Source: Candidatus Levybacteria bacterium RIFCSPLOWO2_12_FULL_39_17 (GTDB taxonomy: Bacteria; Patescibacteriota; Microgenomatia; Levybacterales; GWA1-39-11). Taken from it: 32,132 bases of DNA. The translations under genes were made by a program, and so were the position numbers. Positions 23,737 to 30,833 of the stretch are shown one piece after another (the stretch's first letter is position 1; each line of letters begins with the position of its first letter). Below the pieces are notes generated by a model that worked only from the letters and a program-made list of their open reading frames with translations, was not told the origin of the DNA and did no database searches. Location of the stretch: assembly GCA_001782675.1 (NCBI GenBank), contig MFPJ01000042.1, positions 1-32,132 on the forward strand, read 5' to 3'.

Positions 23737-23757
23737 TGGCAAGGCCGGGCCTTGACA
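23737..23757. repeat. right REP-like palindrome
   Basis: Core CAAGGCCGGGCCTTG with the same TGG and ACA flanks as the left copy; one base different at the centre. It lies 25 bases upstream of dcd. Confidence 0.8.
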
Positions 23758-23767
23758 TCCCAGTTTC

Positions 23768-23776
23768 TGCTATAAT
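23768..23776 (+). promoter_or_regulatory. extended -10 promoter of dcd
   Basis: TGCTATAAT, 6 bases before ATG 23783. The TTGACA at the end of the right palindrome is only 13 bases upstream, too close for a normal -35. Confidence 0.55.
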
Positions 23777-23782
23777 TCCCTT

Positions 23783-24352
23783 ATGGTTCTTTCGGATCGA
23801 GATATTAAGGCGGCAATAGCCGAGAAGAGAATAGTAATAACACCACAACCTGATTTTAGGACGCAACTTGGGACTTGCTCGATTGATTTAAGACTTGGCA
23901 ATGTTTTTCGAGTATTTAACCATAGTAGTTACCCATATATCGATCCGTCTAAAAAAGACTATACTTCCGAAATCACAAAGAAAGTTATAGTTAAAAACGG
24001 GAAAGATTTTATAATGCAGCCGGGAGACTTCGCGCTTGCCGCAACACTTGAGCGCGTAAAAATTCCGGATAATATGATGGGAAGACTTGAAGGAAGGTCA
24101 TCGCTTGGGCGAATCGGAATAGTTGTTCATTCGACAGCCTCAATATTTGACGCCGGCTGGGATGGTAATTGCGTTTTAGAACTTGGGAACCTGGGAAGAA
24201 TGGCCGTAAAACTTACTCCCGGCATGAGAATATGCGCAATGAGTTTCGAAGAGCTTTCAAGCCCGGCAGAAGTGCCTTACTCAAAGAAAAAAGACGCAAA
24301 ATATAAAACTCAAAAAGAACCTTTGGAATCCAAATTCCACGAGGAGAAGTAA
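23783..24352 (+). CDS. dcd: dCTP deaminase
   Basis: Turns dCTP into dUTP as the first step toward dTMP. 189 residues, the family's usual length. Conserved blocks: SIDLRLGNVFRVF (about 32-44), MQPGDFALAATLERV, GRLEGRSSLGRIGIVVHST and the active-site strand DAGWDGNCVLELGN with the catalytic Glu. Probably a homotrimer or hexamer in the cytosol; whether it also hydrolyses dUTP (bifunctional type) cannot be decided here. First gene of a pyrimidine set with tmk, a dcd paralog, thyA and folA. The promoter sits between it and the right REP palindrome. The 3' end overlaps the opposing gene by 43 bases. Confidence 0.93.
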   Translation: MVLSDRDIKAAIAEKRIVITPQPDFRTQLGTCSIDLRLGNVFRVFNHSSYPYIDPSKKDYTSEITKKVIVKNGKDFIMQPGDFALAATLERVKIPDNMMGRLEGRSSLGRIGIVVHSTASIFDAGWDGNCVLELGNLGRMAVKLTPGMRICAMSFEELSSPAEVPYSKKKDAKYKTQKEPLESKFHEEK

Positions 24353-25356
24353 GCTGCTTTAAATAAGTGAGTCGTATCCCTTCTTAAAACCGGCACACAG
24401 CCTAAGAGTTCAGGCTCTGCATAAACACCTCTTTCATTGAGGGGAAGCAACTGCGCAAGCCTTTCCCCACAATATTGTTCAAGAGCTCCTCTAGGCAATT
24501 GTCCGTTTTCTTCAAGAAAAGGTAAAATATCTTCGACAGAAGTAGGATAATCAATAACAGCTCTCATTATAGAAGATCTCTTTAGCCAAAAAGCCTTACG
24601 TTTCGCTTCTCCTGTAATCTTTTTTGTAATTGGATTGTAAATATGATTCTCACCTGTTACGCCGACAAAAAATAATACCGGAATTTTTCCTTGTCTTTGC
24701 ATGTAGCGAACAAGCATTCTTATCCCGTTTTGTTCAAGCTCAATCATCCCTTTAATTTCCCCTGGCCTGCCACCGGGCTTTTGCCTTCCGCTTTCAACCG
24801 ACCCTTCCGGAAGCACTATTGGAATTAAACCTTCCTCTACTGTATGCATAAGAGCATTGTATTGTTCTTCTCTATTTCTTGGTGTCCCATTTCTCGCCTC
24901 TTTTTCTCGTACAACATATAAAGGTTTAACACCAAGTTTCACAAGAGTGGGTTGTGCTAACTTAAAATAAGTTACTACTTCTTCATCTTGTTCTTCTGTG
25001 TCTAGGCTGCTTGCGAACAGGAAACGAGATCCTTTAATTTGCTGGTCATGTGGTAAAACAGAATTAGCGATATTTTTTATGTCTACTGCTTCTTCCATTG
25101 GAGGAAATCCGCCTGGATGGGATTTATGAGTTCCGAGAACAATAGGAAAGTGTCTGCCATCTCTCATAATATTCCGAACATAATCTCCATAGTAAGGCGG
25201 ATGGTTTCGTGGAGAGTGAAGGATAACGGGTTCGCGTCGTAGTGAAAAAATATATCTTTCGGCACTCTTCAGCCGAGATTTTCTATGACCTGGTTCCCTA
25301 GGCTTTTCTAAGGTTCTTCCTGCTGCTTCGATTGACACAATCTGATATTTTACCAA
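24310..25356 (-). CDS. PlsC-like acyltransferase, divergent
   Basis: 348 residues, soluble, Arg/Lys-rich N-terminus, no clear membrane segment. Two blocks resemble glycerolphosphate acyltransferases: THKSHPGG near residue 77 (compare NHxSxxD) and VLPEGSVESGRQKPGG near residue 175 (compare FPEGTRS). The block I Asp is missing, so activity is uncertain. It may act in lipid synthesis or recycling at the membrane. The TTG start of the ORF track (25356) could be replaced by GTG 25338 (MSIEAAGRTLEKP), which lies 8 bases after a TAAAAT box. It is divergent from tmk and converges with dcd, overlapping it by 43 bases. Confidence 0.55.
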   Translation of the reverse strand: MVKYQIVSIEAAGRTLEKPREPGHRKSRLKSAERYIFSLRREPVILHSPRNHPPYYGDYVRNIMRDGRHFPIVLGTHKSHPGGFPPMEEAVDIKNIANSVLPHDQQIKGSRFLFASSLDTEEQDEEVVTYFKLAQPTLVKLGVKPLYVVREKEARNGTPRNREEQYNALMHTVEEGLIPIVLPEGSVESGRQKPGGRPGEIKGMIELEQNGIRMLVRYMQRQGKIPVLFFVGVTGENHIYNPITKKITGEAKRKAFWLKRSSIMRAVIDYPTSVEDILPFLEENGQLPRGALEQYCGERLAQLLPLNERGVYAEPELLGCVPVLRRDTTHLFKAAYFSSWNLDSKGSF

Positions 25357-25410
25357 AAATTTGGCAATTTTAAAAATATCTTTCCTATGATATCATTTTA
25401 AAACAAGTAA

Positions 25411-26094
25411 ATGAAATATCCAATTGATTTTGAACTTGAATTTCAAAGGCATAATTATCCCGGCAAGCTTATTGCCCTGGAAGGAATCGATGGTAGTGGA
25501 AAAACAACTCAGGCATTGGAATTGGTCGAATCTCTTAAAAAAGAAGGAATAAAAACAGTTTACACAAAAGAGCCGACGGACGGAGAGATCGGTAAAATGA
25601 TCCGGCGAATTTTAACCGGCGAGAAAAATTTTGAACCGGTATCTTTTCAATATCTTTTTGCAGCAGATAGAGTAGAGCATCAAGAGGAAATAATTGGTTT
25701 TCTTAAAAAAGGGAAAATTGTAGTTTCGGATCGTTATTTCTGGTCGTCAATACCGTACGGCGCAACGGACAGGGGAATAGATTTTAAGAAAAGCCAAGAC
25801 GAGGCCAATATTTTGCTTGTTTGCTACAGCATTCTTTCTTTATATCATCAATTTATCGCGCCTGATATTACTGCATATCTTGAGGTATCAGCGGATGCCG
25901 CACTTAAACGACTTTCTGCCATAAGACACAATGTGGACATATATGATAAGCTCGAGAAACTTAAAAGTATTGCCCGCGGTTATGAGTGGTTAATAAGAAA
26001 ATTTCCGAGAGAGCTTACTGTTATTGATGGAAGTAAATCGATCGATAAAGTTTCAGAGGAATTATTCGAAAAAGTTGTAAAGATCACCTCTTGA
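25411..26094 (+). CDS. tmk: thymidylate kinase
   Basis: Phosphorylates dTMP to dTDP. 227 residues, slightly longer than usual because about 17 residues precede the first strand (KLIALEGIDGSGKTTQ). Motifs: P-loop GIDGSGKTTQ, KEPTDGEIGKMIR (dTMP site), SDRYFWSSIPYG (DRY motif) and a lid region around RLSAIRHNVDIYDKLEKL. Cytosolic. It is followed after 36 bases by the dcd paralog, separated by a TACTTGCTACATAATAC-type repeat, and sits within the dcd-thyA-folA set. Confidence 0.93.
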   Translation: MKYPIDFELEFQRHNYPGKLIALEGIDGSGKTTQALELVESLKKEGIKTVYTKEPTDGEIGKMIRRILTGEKNFEPVSFQYLFAADRVEHQEEIIGFLKKGKIVVSDRYFWSSIPYGATDRGIDFKKSQDEANILLVCYSILSLYHQFIAPDITAYLEVSADAALKRLSAIRHNVDIYDKLEKLKSIARGYEWLIRKFPRELTVIDGSKSIDKVSEELFEKVVKITS

Positions 26095-26130
26095 AAATAC
26101 ATAATACTTGCTACATAATACTTGATACTT

Positions 26131-26670
26131 ATGATTTTAGGGCCTGGAAAATTATTGGAGCTTGTCCACAAAAAGAAATTAGTCGAGGGTTTGTCAGAAC
26201 GGGAATTGACGAATCCTGAGGGGGCGGGGTTCGATCTTCGACTGGGCGAAGTCTACAAAATAACCGGCGATGCTTTTTTGGGGGAAACGGAAAGAAAAAC
26301 TCCGAACATAAAACTTGTTCAAAAATATAAAAAAGGATCAAAAAACAAGATCAAAATAAAACCTGGAGACTTTTACCTTGCAACCACAATCGAATCGGTC
26401 AATACCCCTAAAAATTTAACCATTAATTTTAAGCCCCGGACAACTACATTTCGCTCCGGTCTGTTTCTTAGAACCGGCAATGTCGCACCGGGATATTGTG
26501 GGAAATTAACATTCGCACTCAAGAATGAAGGACCGATAACGGTCGAGATTGAAATGGGAGCACGAATTGTCCACGCGCAATTTGAGGAAGTTTCAGGCGG
26601 AGGGTCAATGTACCGCGGACAATGGCAAGGCGGCCGCGTCTCAACAGCAAAGCGGGAAAAACAAGTATGA
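26131..26670 (+). CDS. dCTP deaminase/dUTPase-family paralog lacking the catalytic Glu
   Basis: 179 residues from ATG 26131; the ORF-track TTG at 26122 adds three residues. It shares the fold of the dcd upstream: GAGFDLRLGEVYKI, KIKPGDFYLATTIESV and FLRTGNVAPGYCGKLTFALKN. In the first dcd the strand reads CVLELGN with the catalytic Glu; here the matching segment reads LTFALKN, with Ala at that place. So it is unlikely to deaminate dCTP; it may be a dUTP diphosphatase-like enzyme, a regulatory partner, or inactive. Position between tmk and thyA fits a role in dUMP supply. The Glu comparison was made by eye. Confidence 0.7.
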   Translation: MILGPGKLLELVHKKKLVEGLSERELTNPEGAGFDLRLGEVYKITGDAFLGETERKTPNIKLVQKYKKGSKNKIKIKPGDFYLATTIESVNTPKNLTINFKPRTTTFRSGLFLRTGNVAPGYCGKLTFALKNEGPITVEIEMGARIVHAQFEEVSGGGSMYRGQWQGGRVSTAKREKQV

Positions 26671-26784
26671 AATACTACAAATACTACAAATGCCACAAAT
26701 ACTACAAATATTTCAATGATATCCAAACGGAATAATTGAACTATTGGAAATTGGTAGTATTGGTACTGTATTGGTAGTATTAAT
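26671..26784. repeat. long AT-rich inverted repeat before thyA
   Basis: Left half made of AATACTACAAATACTACAAA words, right half of GGTAGTATTGGTACTGTATT words; the two halves are about 70 percent complementary over some 48 bases. thyA starts right after it (a TAGTAT lies 4 bases before the ATG). Confidence 0.65.
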
Positions 26785-27747
26785 ATGAGCAAAGCGAATA
26801 AACATCCCGAATATCAATATTTAGATTTGGGACGAGAAATCTTAAAGAATGGAATAAAACAGGTTGATCGGGGGACAAAAGTTGCAACAACAAGCGTTTT
26901 CGGCGTTAGGCATGAGTATGATTTATCAGAAAGTTTTCCTCTGCTCACCACAAAAAGAGTTTACTGGAACGGAGTCCTCCATGAGTTATATTGGTTTTTT
27001 TCAGGACAGACGAACATTAAATACTTGGTTGATCGAAATGTCCACATCTGGGATGATTACCCCTTTAAAAAATTTAAAATCAAAAATCAAAAATCAAAAA
27101 TAACGAAAGAAGAATTTATAGAGAAAATAGGAACCAATTCGAAGTTTGCCCGGCGGTGGGGAGAGCTTCCTCGAATTTATGGCGAAATGTGGAGGAAGTG
27201 GCCGACTCGCAAAAAAGGGCGGACAATAGATCAATTGCAATGGGTGGTTGATGAACTTAGACAAGATCCTAATGCTCATAACGCAATTGTTAATTCGTGG
27301 AATCCTGAATATTTATATACAATGGCAACGCGAGAAGATGCGTCGTTGTTTCCAATTTGCCATAATATGTATCAGGTAAGTAATCGAAACGGTAAGCTTA
27401 CTCTCCTTTTATATCAAAGAAGTTGTGATTTTTTCTTGGGCGTTCCTTTTAATATTGCAAGCTACGCCTTGCTAGCAGTTGTTTTGGCAAGGATCTTAGA
27501 ATTGAAACCCGGGAAATTTATTCATGTATATGGAGATATACATATTTATGAAAATCATATCGAGCAGGTTAAGGAGCAATTGAAACGGAAACCCCGGCCG
27601 TTTCCGACTGTTCGAATAGTTGGGAAATTAAACAAGCTGGAGGATTTTACTCCTGACAAGGTAATTCTCGAAGATTACGATCCTTATCCTCCCATCAAAG
27701 CAGAGCTAACCGTTTCCGGCGGATTTTACCAAAAGAGTAGTAAGTAG
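26785..27747 (+). CDS. thyA: thymidylate synthase ThyA
   Basis: Methylates dUMP to dTMP using methylene-THF. 320 residues. Conserved parts: FPLLTTKRVYWNGVLHEL, YGEMWRKW (the GxQWR region in altered form), the active-site Cys in FPICHNMYQV, QRSCDFFLGVPFNIASYALL, and HVYGDIHIYENHIEQ. Between IWDDYPF and ITKEEF lies KKFKIKNQKSK, encoded by a 7-base tandem repeat. The C-terminal end (ELTVSGGFYQKSSK) is longer than the classical IAV end. It depends on folA (DHF recycling) directly downstream and on glyA, near the right end of the window. Confidence 0.94.
   Translation: MSKANKHPEYQYLDLGREILKNGIKQVDRGTKVATTSVFGVRHEYDLSESFPLLTTKRVYWNGVLHELYWFFSGQTNIKYLVDRNVHIWDDYPFKKFKIKNQKSKITKEEFIEKIGTNSKFARRWGELPRIYGEMWRKWPTRKKGRTIDQLQWVVDELRQDPNAHNAIVNSWNPEYLYTMATREDASLFPICHNMYQVSNRNGKLTLLLYQRSCDFFLGVPFNIASYALLAVVLARILELKPGKFIHVYGDIHIYENHIEQVKEQLKRKPRPFPTVRIVGKLNKLEDFTPDKVILEDYDPYPPIKAELTVSGGFYQKSSK
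27080..27100 (+). repeat. 7-bp tandem repeat inside thyA
   Basis: Three exact units of TCAAAAA, in an insertion encoding KFKIKNQKSK. A frame-breaking 7-base step means slippage would inactivate the gene. Confidence 0.7.
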
Positions 27748-27792
27748 TATGTAGAATGTATCATGTGCGATTTCATACTTGCTACTTACTAC
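27737..27792. repeat. inverted repeat after thyA
   Basis: GTAGTAAGTAG (27737-27747, includes the thyA stop) and CTACTTACTAC (27782-27792) are perfect complements, with GTATG/CATAC inside. It may act as a terminator-like hairpin between thyA and folA. Confidence 0.65.
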
Positions 27793-27817
27793 ATAATACA
27801 TAATACCATTTTAACCT

Positions 27818-28336
27818 ATGGTTAAAATTTCGATGATTGCGGCGATTGGCAAAAATAGAGAACTTGGGGAGGGGAATAAATTAATTTGGCATATTTCTTC
27901 CGATTTGAAAAGATTTAAACAATTAACGATGGGGCACCCGGTGATAATGGGGAGGAAAACTTTTGAATCGATTAATCGATTGCTTCCAAATCGAATAAAC
28001 ATTATTGTTACCAGGGATCCGGATTTCACTGTCGAGGGAGCAATAGTTGTAAATTCGGTAGAGGAGGCAATCGAAAAAGCAAGGAACACTGAAGATATCC
28101 GCCTTCGCCAAAGCTTCGGTGGGCAAGGCGAAATTTTTATAATCGGTGGGGCGCAGATTTATGCCTTGGGAATAAAGTTTGCGGACAAATTATATTTAAC
28201 AAAAATTGATGCTGAAGCGCCATCCGCCGACGCCTCCTTTCCCGACTATTCGGAATTTAAGAAAGTAGTCCGGAGGGAAGAAGGAGAAGAAAACGGATTA
28301 AAATATGAATTCGTAGAGCTGGCAAGAGAAGCTTAG
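27818..28336 (+). CDS. folA: dihydrofolate reductase with palindromic insertion
   Basis: Reduces DHF to THF after ThyA. 172 residues. Motifs: SMIAAIGKNRELG, the active-site segment LIWHISSDLKRFKQLT (Asp of the ISSDLKRFK helix as the catalytic acid), VIMGRKTFESI, and IFIIGGAQIYALG (GGxxIY). Between EEAIEKARNTED and EIFIIGG lie about ten residues IRLRQSFGGQG absent from most DHFRs; the DNA there is a hairpin. The loop is on the surface in known structures. Last gene of the pyrimidine set; its stop overlaps the opposing gene by 4 bases. Confidence 0.94.
   Translation: MVKISMIAAIGKNRELGEGNKLIWHISSDLKRFKQLTMGHPVIMGRKTFESINRLLPNRINIIVTRDPDFTVEGAIVVNSVEEAIEKARNTEDIRLRQSFGGQGEIFIIGGAQIYALGIKFADKLYLTKIDAEAPSADASFPDYSEFKKVVRREEGEENGLKYEFVELAREA
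28100..28130. repeat. palindromic element inserted in folA
   Basis: CGCCTT...AAGGCG closes a 31-base hairpin with a further CCA/TGG pairing and AAGCTT at the tip. Encodes RLRQSFGGQG. Confidence 0.65.
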
Positions 28337-29601
28337 GATTTCTTATTCGAAGCTATTATATTCAGCCAGCCGCTTTTAAGAGGATCAAAAGGTTCTCTGA
28401 AAAGATAGTCCCAATGTTTTCCATCGAAAGAAGAGCCGAAAAATTTTATATCTTTAAACTTTTCATTCTCAAGTAAACTTTTCATTTTCTCCTGGTCGGT
28501 AAATGCCATCACGCTGTTTCTCGTCCCGGACCATTTCCATCTTTTTCCGTCTGAAACAAGAATAGCAAAAGTTTTCAAAATAGTTTTGTCATGAACAGGA
28601 GGGTCATAAAATTCGACAAAACAGTATTCTCTTATAGGTTCCTCGCGTGAATTTACAAAACTGAAGTTAAGGAGCCTTTTGTTAACCTTTAAAATTTTTT
28701 CAAAATTAGTATTTTGGAAAATCATGACGCCATCTTTTGACAAATAGCCCGAGGCTCTTTTTAATAAATGTCTATAATTTTTAGGATTGTGAGAGAATGT
28801 ATTTCCCAAAAAAAGAATGGCGTCAAAATTTGTATCTAAATCAAAAAGCAATTCTTCAGCATCTTTATGCCAGAAATGGACATTTCCGTAGTCTTTACTT
28901 GATAATGCCACCTTTCTCCTGTTTGCCTCCCTAATCATCGCGTTGCTTCTGTCTACTCCAATTACCGAGTATCCGTGCCTTGCCAATTCGATTGAATGGT
29001 CACCTGTTCCACACCCAACATCAAAAACCGTTTTAACATTGTGTTCCTTGAATACCCTTAATAGATCAGGCATTTCATATTTCAGTCGGTTTTCCCAATC
29101 AACCGTAGCATAATATGTTTTTGAGAGGAAGTCGTTATAATCTTCATTCTCTGTGAAAAGAAGTTTTTCTCCAATCAAACTCCTGTATACATCCCCTTTT
29201 GATATCATCCCCATCAATTTATTATCTTCATCAACCACAGGAAGTCTTCCAACATCTCTTGCTTCCATCAGGGATTTTGCTTTAAGAAGGGGAGTGTCCG
29301 GCTTGACCGTTACAGAAAATTTAGACATCAAAGTGCTCACAGGAAGAGACAATATTGTCATGGCCTTTTCTTCCATTTCTTCAAAATTAGACTCATGTAC
29401 GGAATCCTCAATAAATTCCTGAATAGTGGGGTAAAATTTTTTGAGGATATCGGATTCTGTTATAAAGCCTACAACTTTTTTTCCTTCACAAACAGGAACT
29501 CCGTTAATGTTTCTTCCGAAAATTATTAAAGCGGCTCGCTCAACCTTGTCATCAGGTTTTACAAAATCAACTTGTCTTGACATTACATCGCGTACTTTCA
29601 T
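28333..29601 (-). CDS. CBS-CBS domain and SAM methyltransferase fusion
   Basis: 422 residues. N-terminal CBS pair: MKVRDVMSRQVDFVKPDDKV with GVPVCEGKKVVGFITESDIL (about 1-55), and VSTLMSKFSVTVKPDTPL with GRLPVVDEDNKLMGMISKGD (about 88-145); such pairs bind adenosine nucleotides and act as sensors. C-terminal class I methyltransferase (about 165-420): VFDVGCGTGDHSIELARHG (SAM motif I), VIGVDRSNAMI (motif II), FDAILFLGNTFSH (motif IV region). Substrate unknown; the C-terminal half resembles small-molecule methyltransferases in outline. Putting an adenylate-sensing module on a SAM enzyme suggests control by energy state or SAM itself. Cytosolic. No SD; divergent from the next gene. Confidence 0.85.
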   Translation of the reverse strand: MKVRDVMSRQVDFVKPDDKVERAALIIFGRNINGVPVCEGKKVVGFITESDILKKFYPTIQEFIEDSVHESNFEEMEEKAMTILSLPVSTLMSKFSVTVKPDTPLLKAKSLMEARDVGRLPVVDEDNKLMGMISKGDVYRSLIGEKLLFTENEDYNDFLSKTYYATVDWENRLKYEMPDLLRVFKEHNVKTVFDVGCGTGDHSIELARHGYSVIGVDRSNAMIREANRRKVALSSKDYGNVHFWHKDAEELLFDLDTNFDAILFLGNTFSHNPKNYRHLLKRASGYLSKDGVMIFQNTNFEKILKVNKRLLNFSFVNSREEPIREYCFVEFYDPPVHDKTILKTFAILVSDGKRWKWSGTRNSVMAFTDQEKMKSLLENEKFKDIKFFGSSFDGKHWDYLFREPFDPLKSGWLNIIASNKKS

Positions 29602-29664
29602 GTTGCCTTTTTGTGTTCAGTTGCAACCTACTTTATCATTTAGGTAGAAAAATATCAAGGGGTG

Positions 29665-29700
29665 TGATATAATCCACAACGCCCCTTTTAAATAAGGAGG
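29665..29700 (+). promoter_or_regulatory. extended -10 promoter and SD of IMPase-like gene
   Basis: TGATATAAT (29665-29673) followed by SD AAGGAGG (29694-29700), 13 bases before ATG. GCCCCTTTT/AAGGAGGC can pair and may cover the SD. Confidence 0.5.
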
Positions 29701-29713
29701 CTTTTTAGTAGAT

Positions 29714-30817
29714 ATGGCATCAGAACAATTCAAACCAGATAATCGAGGGGAGCAAGATACGCTTTCTTTTCCCGAAACTAAAGAAGAAGTTAAGGAAAGA
29801 GCATTCATGGTGCTTGATGCTTATGGAAAGCGAGCCGTTCCGGTGCTTCGGGACATGGTGAGAAAAGGGGAAGGGAGGCAAGTCATTGCTACTGTCCCAG
29901 GTAGGAAAGAAGACCGACAGCTTGGCATTGATGCCACCGGAGAGCATATGCTAACAGGCTTGGTGAGAGATCTTAATTTGCCCGCAGTTATTAGGGGTGA
30001 GCATAACGACTATAGGTCAGAAAATATGGATAGTTTAAAACCGGGAGGCCATTATGTAATCCTTCCAATAGACTCTTTTGATAATACTAGCCAGTATCAA
30101 AAAGATCTTGATACATCCCCCTACACTGTGGTTAGCGCCTTTTTTAACGGAGAAGAGGGAGAGCCCATAGGAGGCGTCGTCGGAGATATAAAGGATAACC
30201 GAGTTTATATGATAAATAGGCAGGGACATCCTGTTGTTTTGGATCTTGAAACCGGAGAAGAAAGGAGAATTTTTAAGTCAAATATTAGTGATATTAGAGA
30301 TCCGGATTTCACTCTCGCAACATATCTTGGCAGCAATGAGTATTCTCTTGAATTCTGGGTATGCTATAGACATTTAATTAGAGAAATGGATCCGAAAGGG
30401 ATTTTATATGCCGGAGGCGGAGCTTTTGTTCCGGCGCTCGTGGCAAGAGGAGCAGCAGTTGCTTACGTGATGTTTAATGAACCAAGGACAGAAACTGATG
30501 CCGGAGCGGGTCTGGCTTTATTGGCCGGTCTTGATGTGGTAACAGTTGATAGAGAAACTTATGAAATTACTCCCTATAGGTTTGATGTTTCGAAGCATGG
30601 CACTCGCGACCAATTGTTTATTATGTCTAACGAAAGGGCGACAACAGAAAAATTGGTGGAAGAACTACGAACCGGAGACCGGATAATCGCAGAGAGCGAA
30701 TGGCTTGCAAACTTTGGCAAAGCAGTCCTACGATTAAGACCTGATCTTGCAGGAGCTTTGGCTGAAGAAATAGGAAAACTTCCAGATTCACTATCAAATC
30801 CTCCTGTAGGGAACTAA
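29714..30817 (+). CDS. divergent inositol-monophosphatase-fold protein
   Basis: 367 residues, soluble. Several blocks match the IMPase/FBPase superfamily in order: ATGEHMLTGLVRDLNLPAVI with a following RGEHND (acidic metal-site region), VILPIDSFDNTSQY (compare DPIDGTxNF, two metal-binding Asp), PIGGVVGDIKDNRVYM (compare GVIYDP), and DAGAGLALLAGLDVVT (compare the AGGxxxD end region). Family members are Mg-dependent sugar- or inositol-phosphatases. The changed DSFDNT motif and long insertions leave the substrate open. The N-terminal 40 residues are extra. It converges with glyA, with 16 bases between stops. Confidence 0.55.
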   Translation: MASEQFKPDNRGEQDTLSFPETKEEVKERAFMVLDAYGKRAVPVLRDMVRKGEGRQVIATVPGRKEDRQLGIDATGEHMLTGLVRDLNLPAVIRGEHNDYRSENMDSLKPGGHYVILPIDSFDNTSQYQKDLDTSPYTVVSAFFNGEEGEPIGGVVGDIKDNRVYMINRQGHPVVLDLETGEERRIFKSNISDIRDPDFTLATYLGSNEYSLEFWVCYRHLIREMDPKGILYAGGGAFVPALVARGAAVAYVMFNEPRTETDAGAGLALLAGLDVVTVDRETYEITPYRFDVSKHGTRDQLFIMSNERATTEKLVEELRTGDRIIAESEWLANFGKAVLRLRPDLAGALAEEIGKLPDSLSNPPVGN

Positions 30818-30833
30818 GGGATGCCATTCAGCT

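Larger units (their letters stand above)
22989..23757 (+). mobile_element. REP-associated transposase unit
   Basis: A Y1 transposase gene bounded by two 21-base palindromic repeats (22989-23009 and 23737-23757) that differ at one central base. The unit is 769 bases. No target-site duplication was seen, as expected for HUH transposases. Confidence 0.7.

Noticed and set aside
23752-23776. TTGACA of the right REP as -35 of dcd
   Set aside because: The spacer is only 13 bases; the extended -10 explains the promoter without it.
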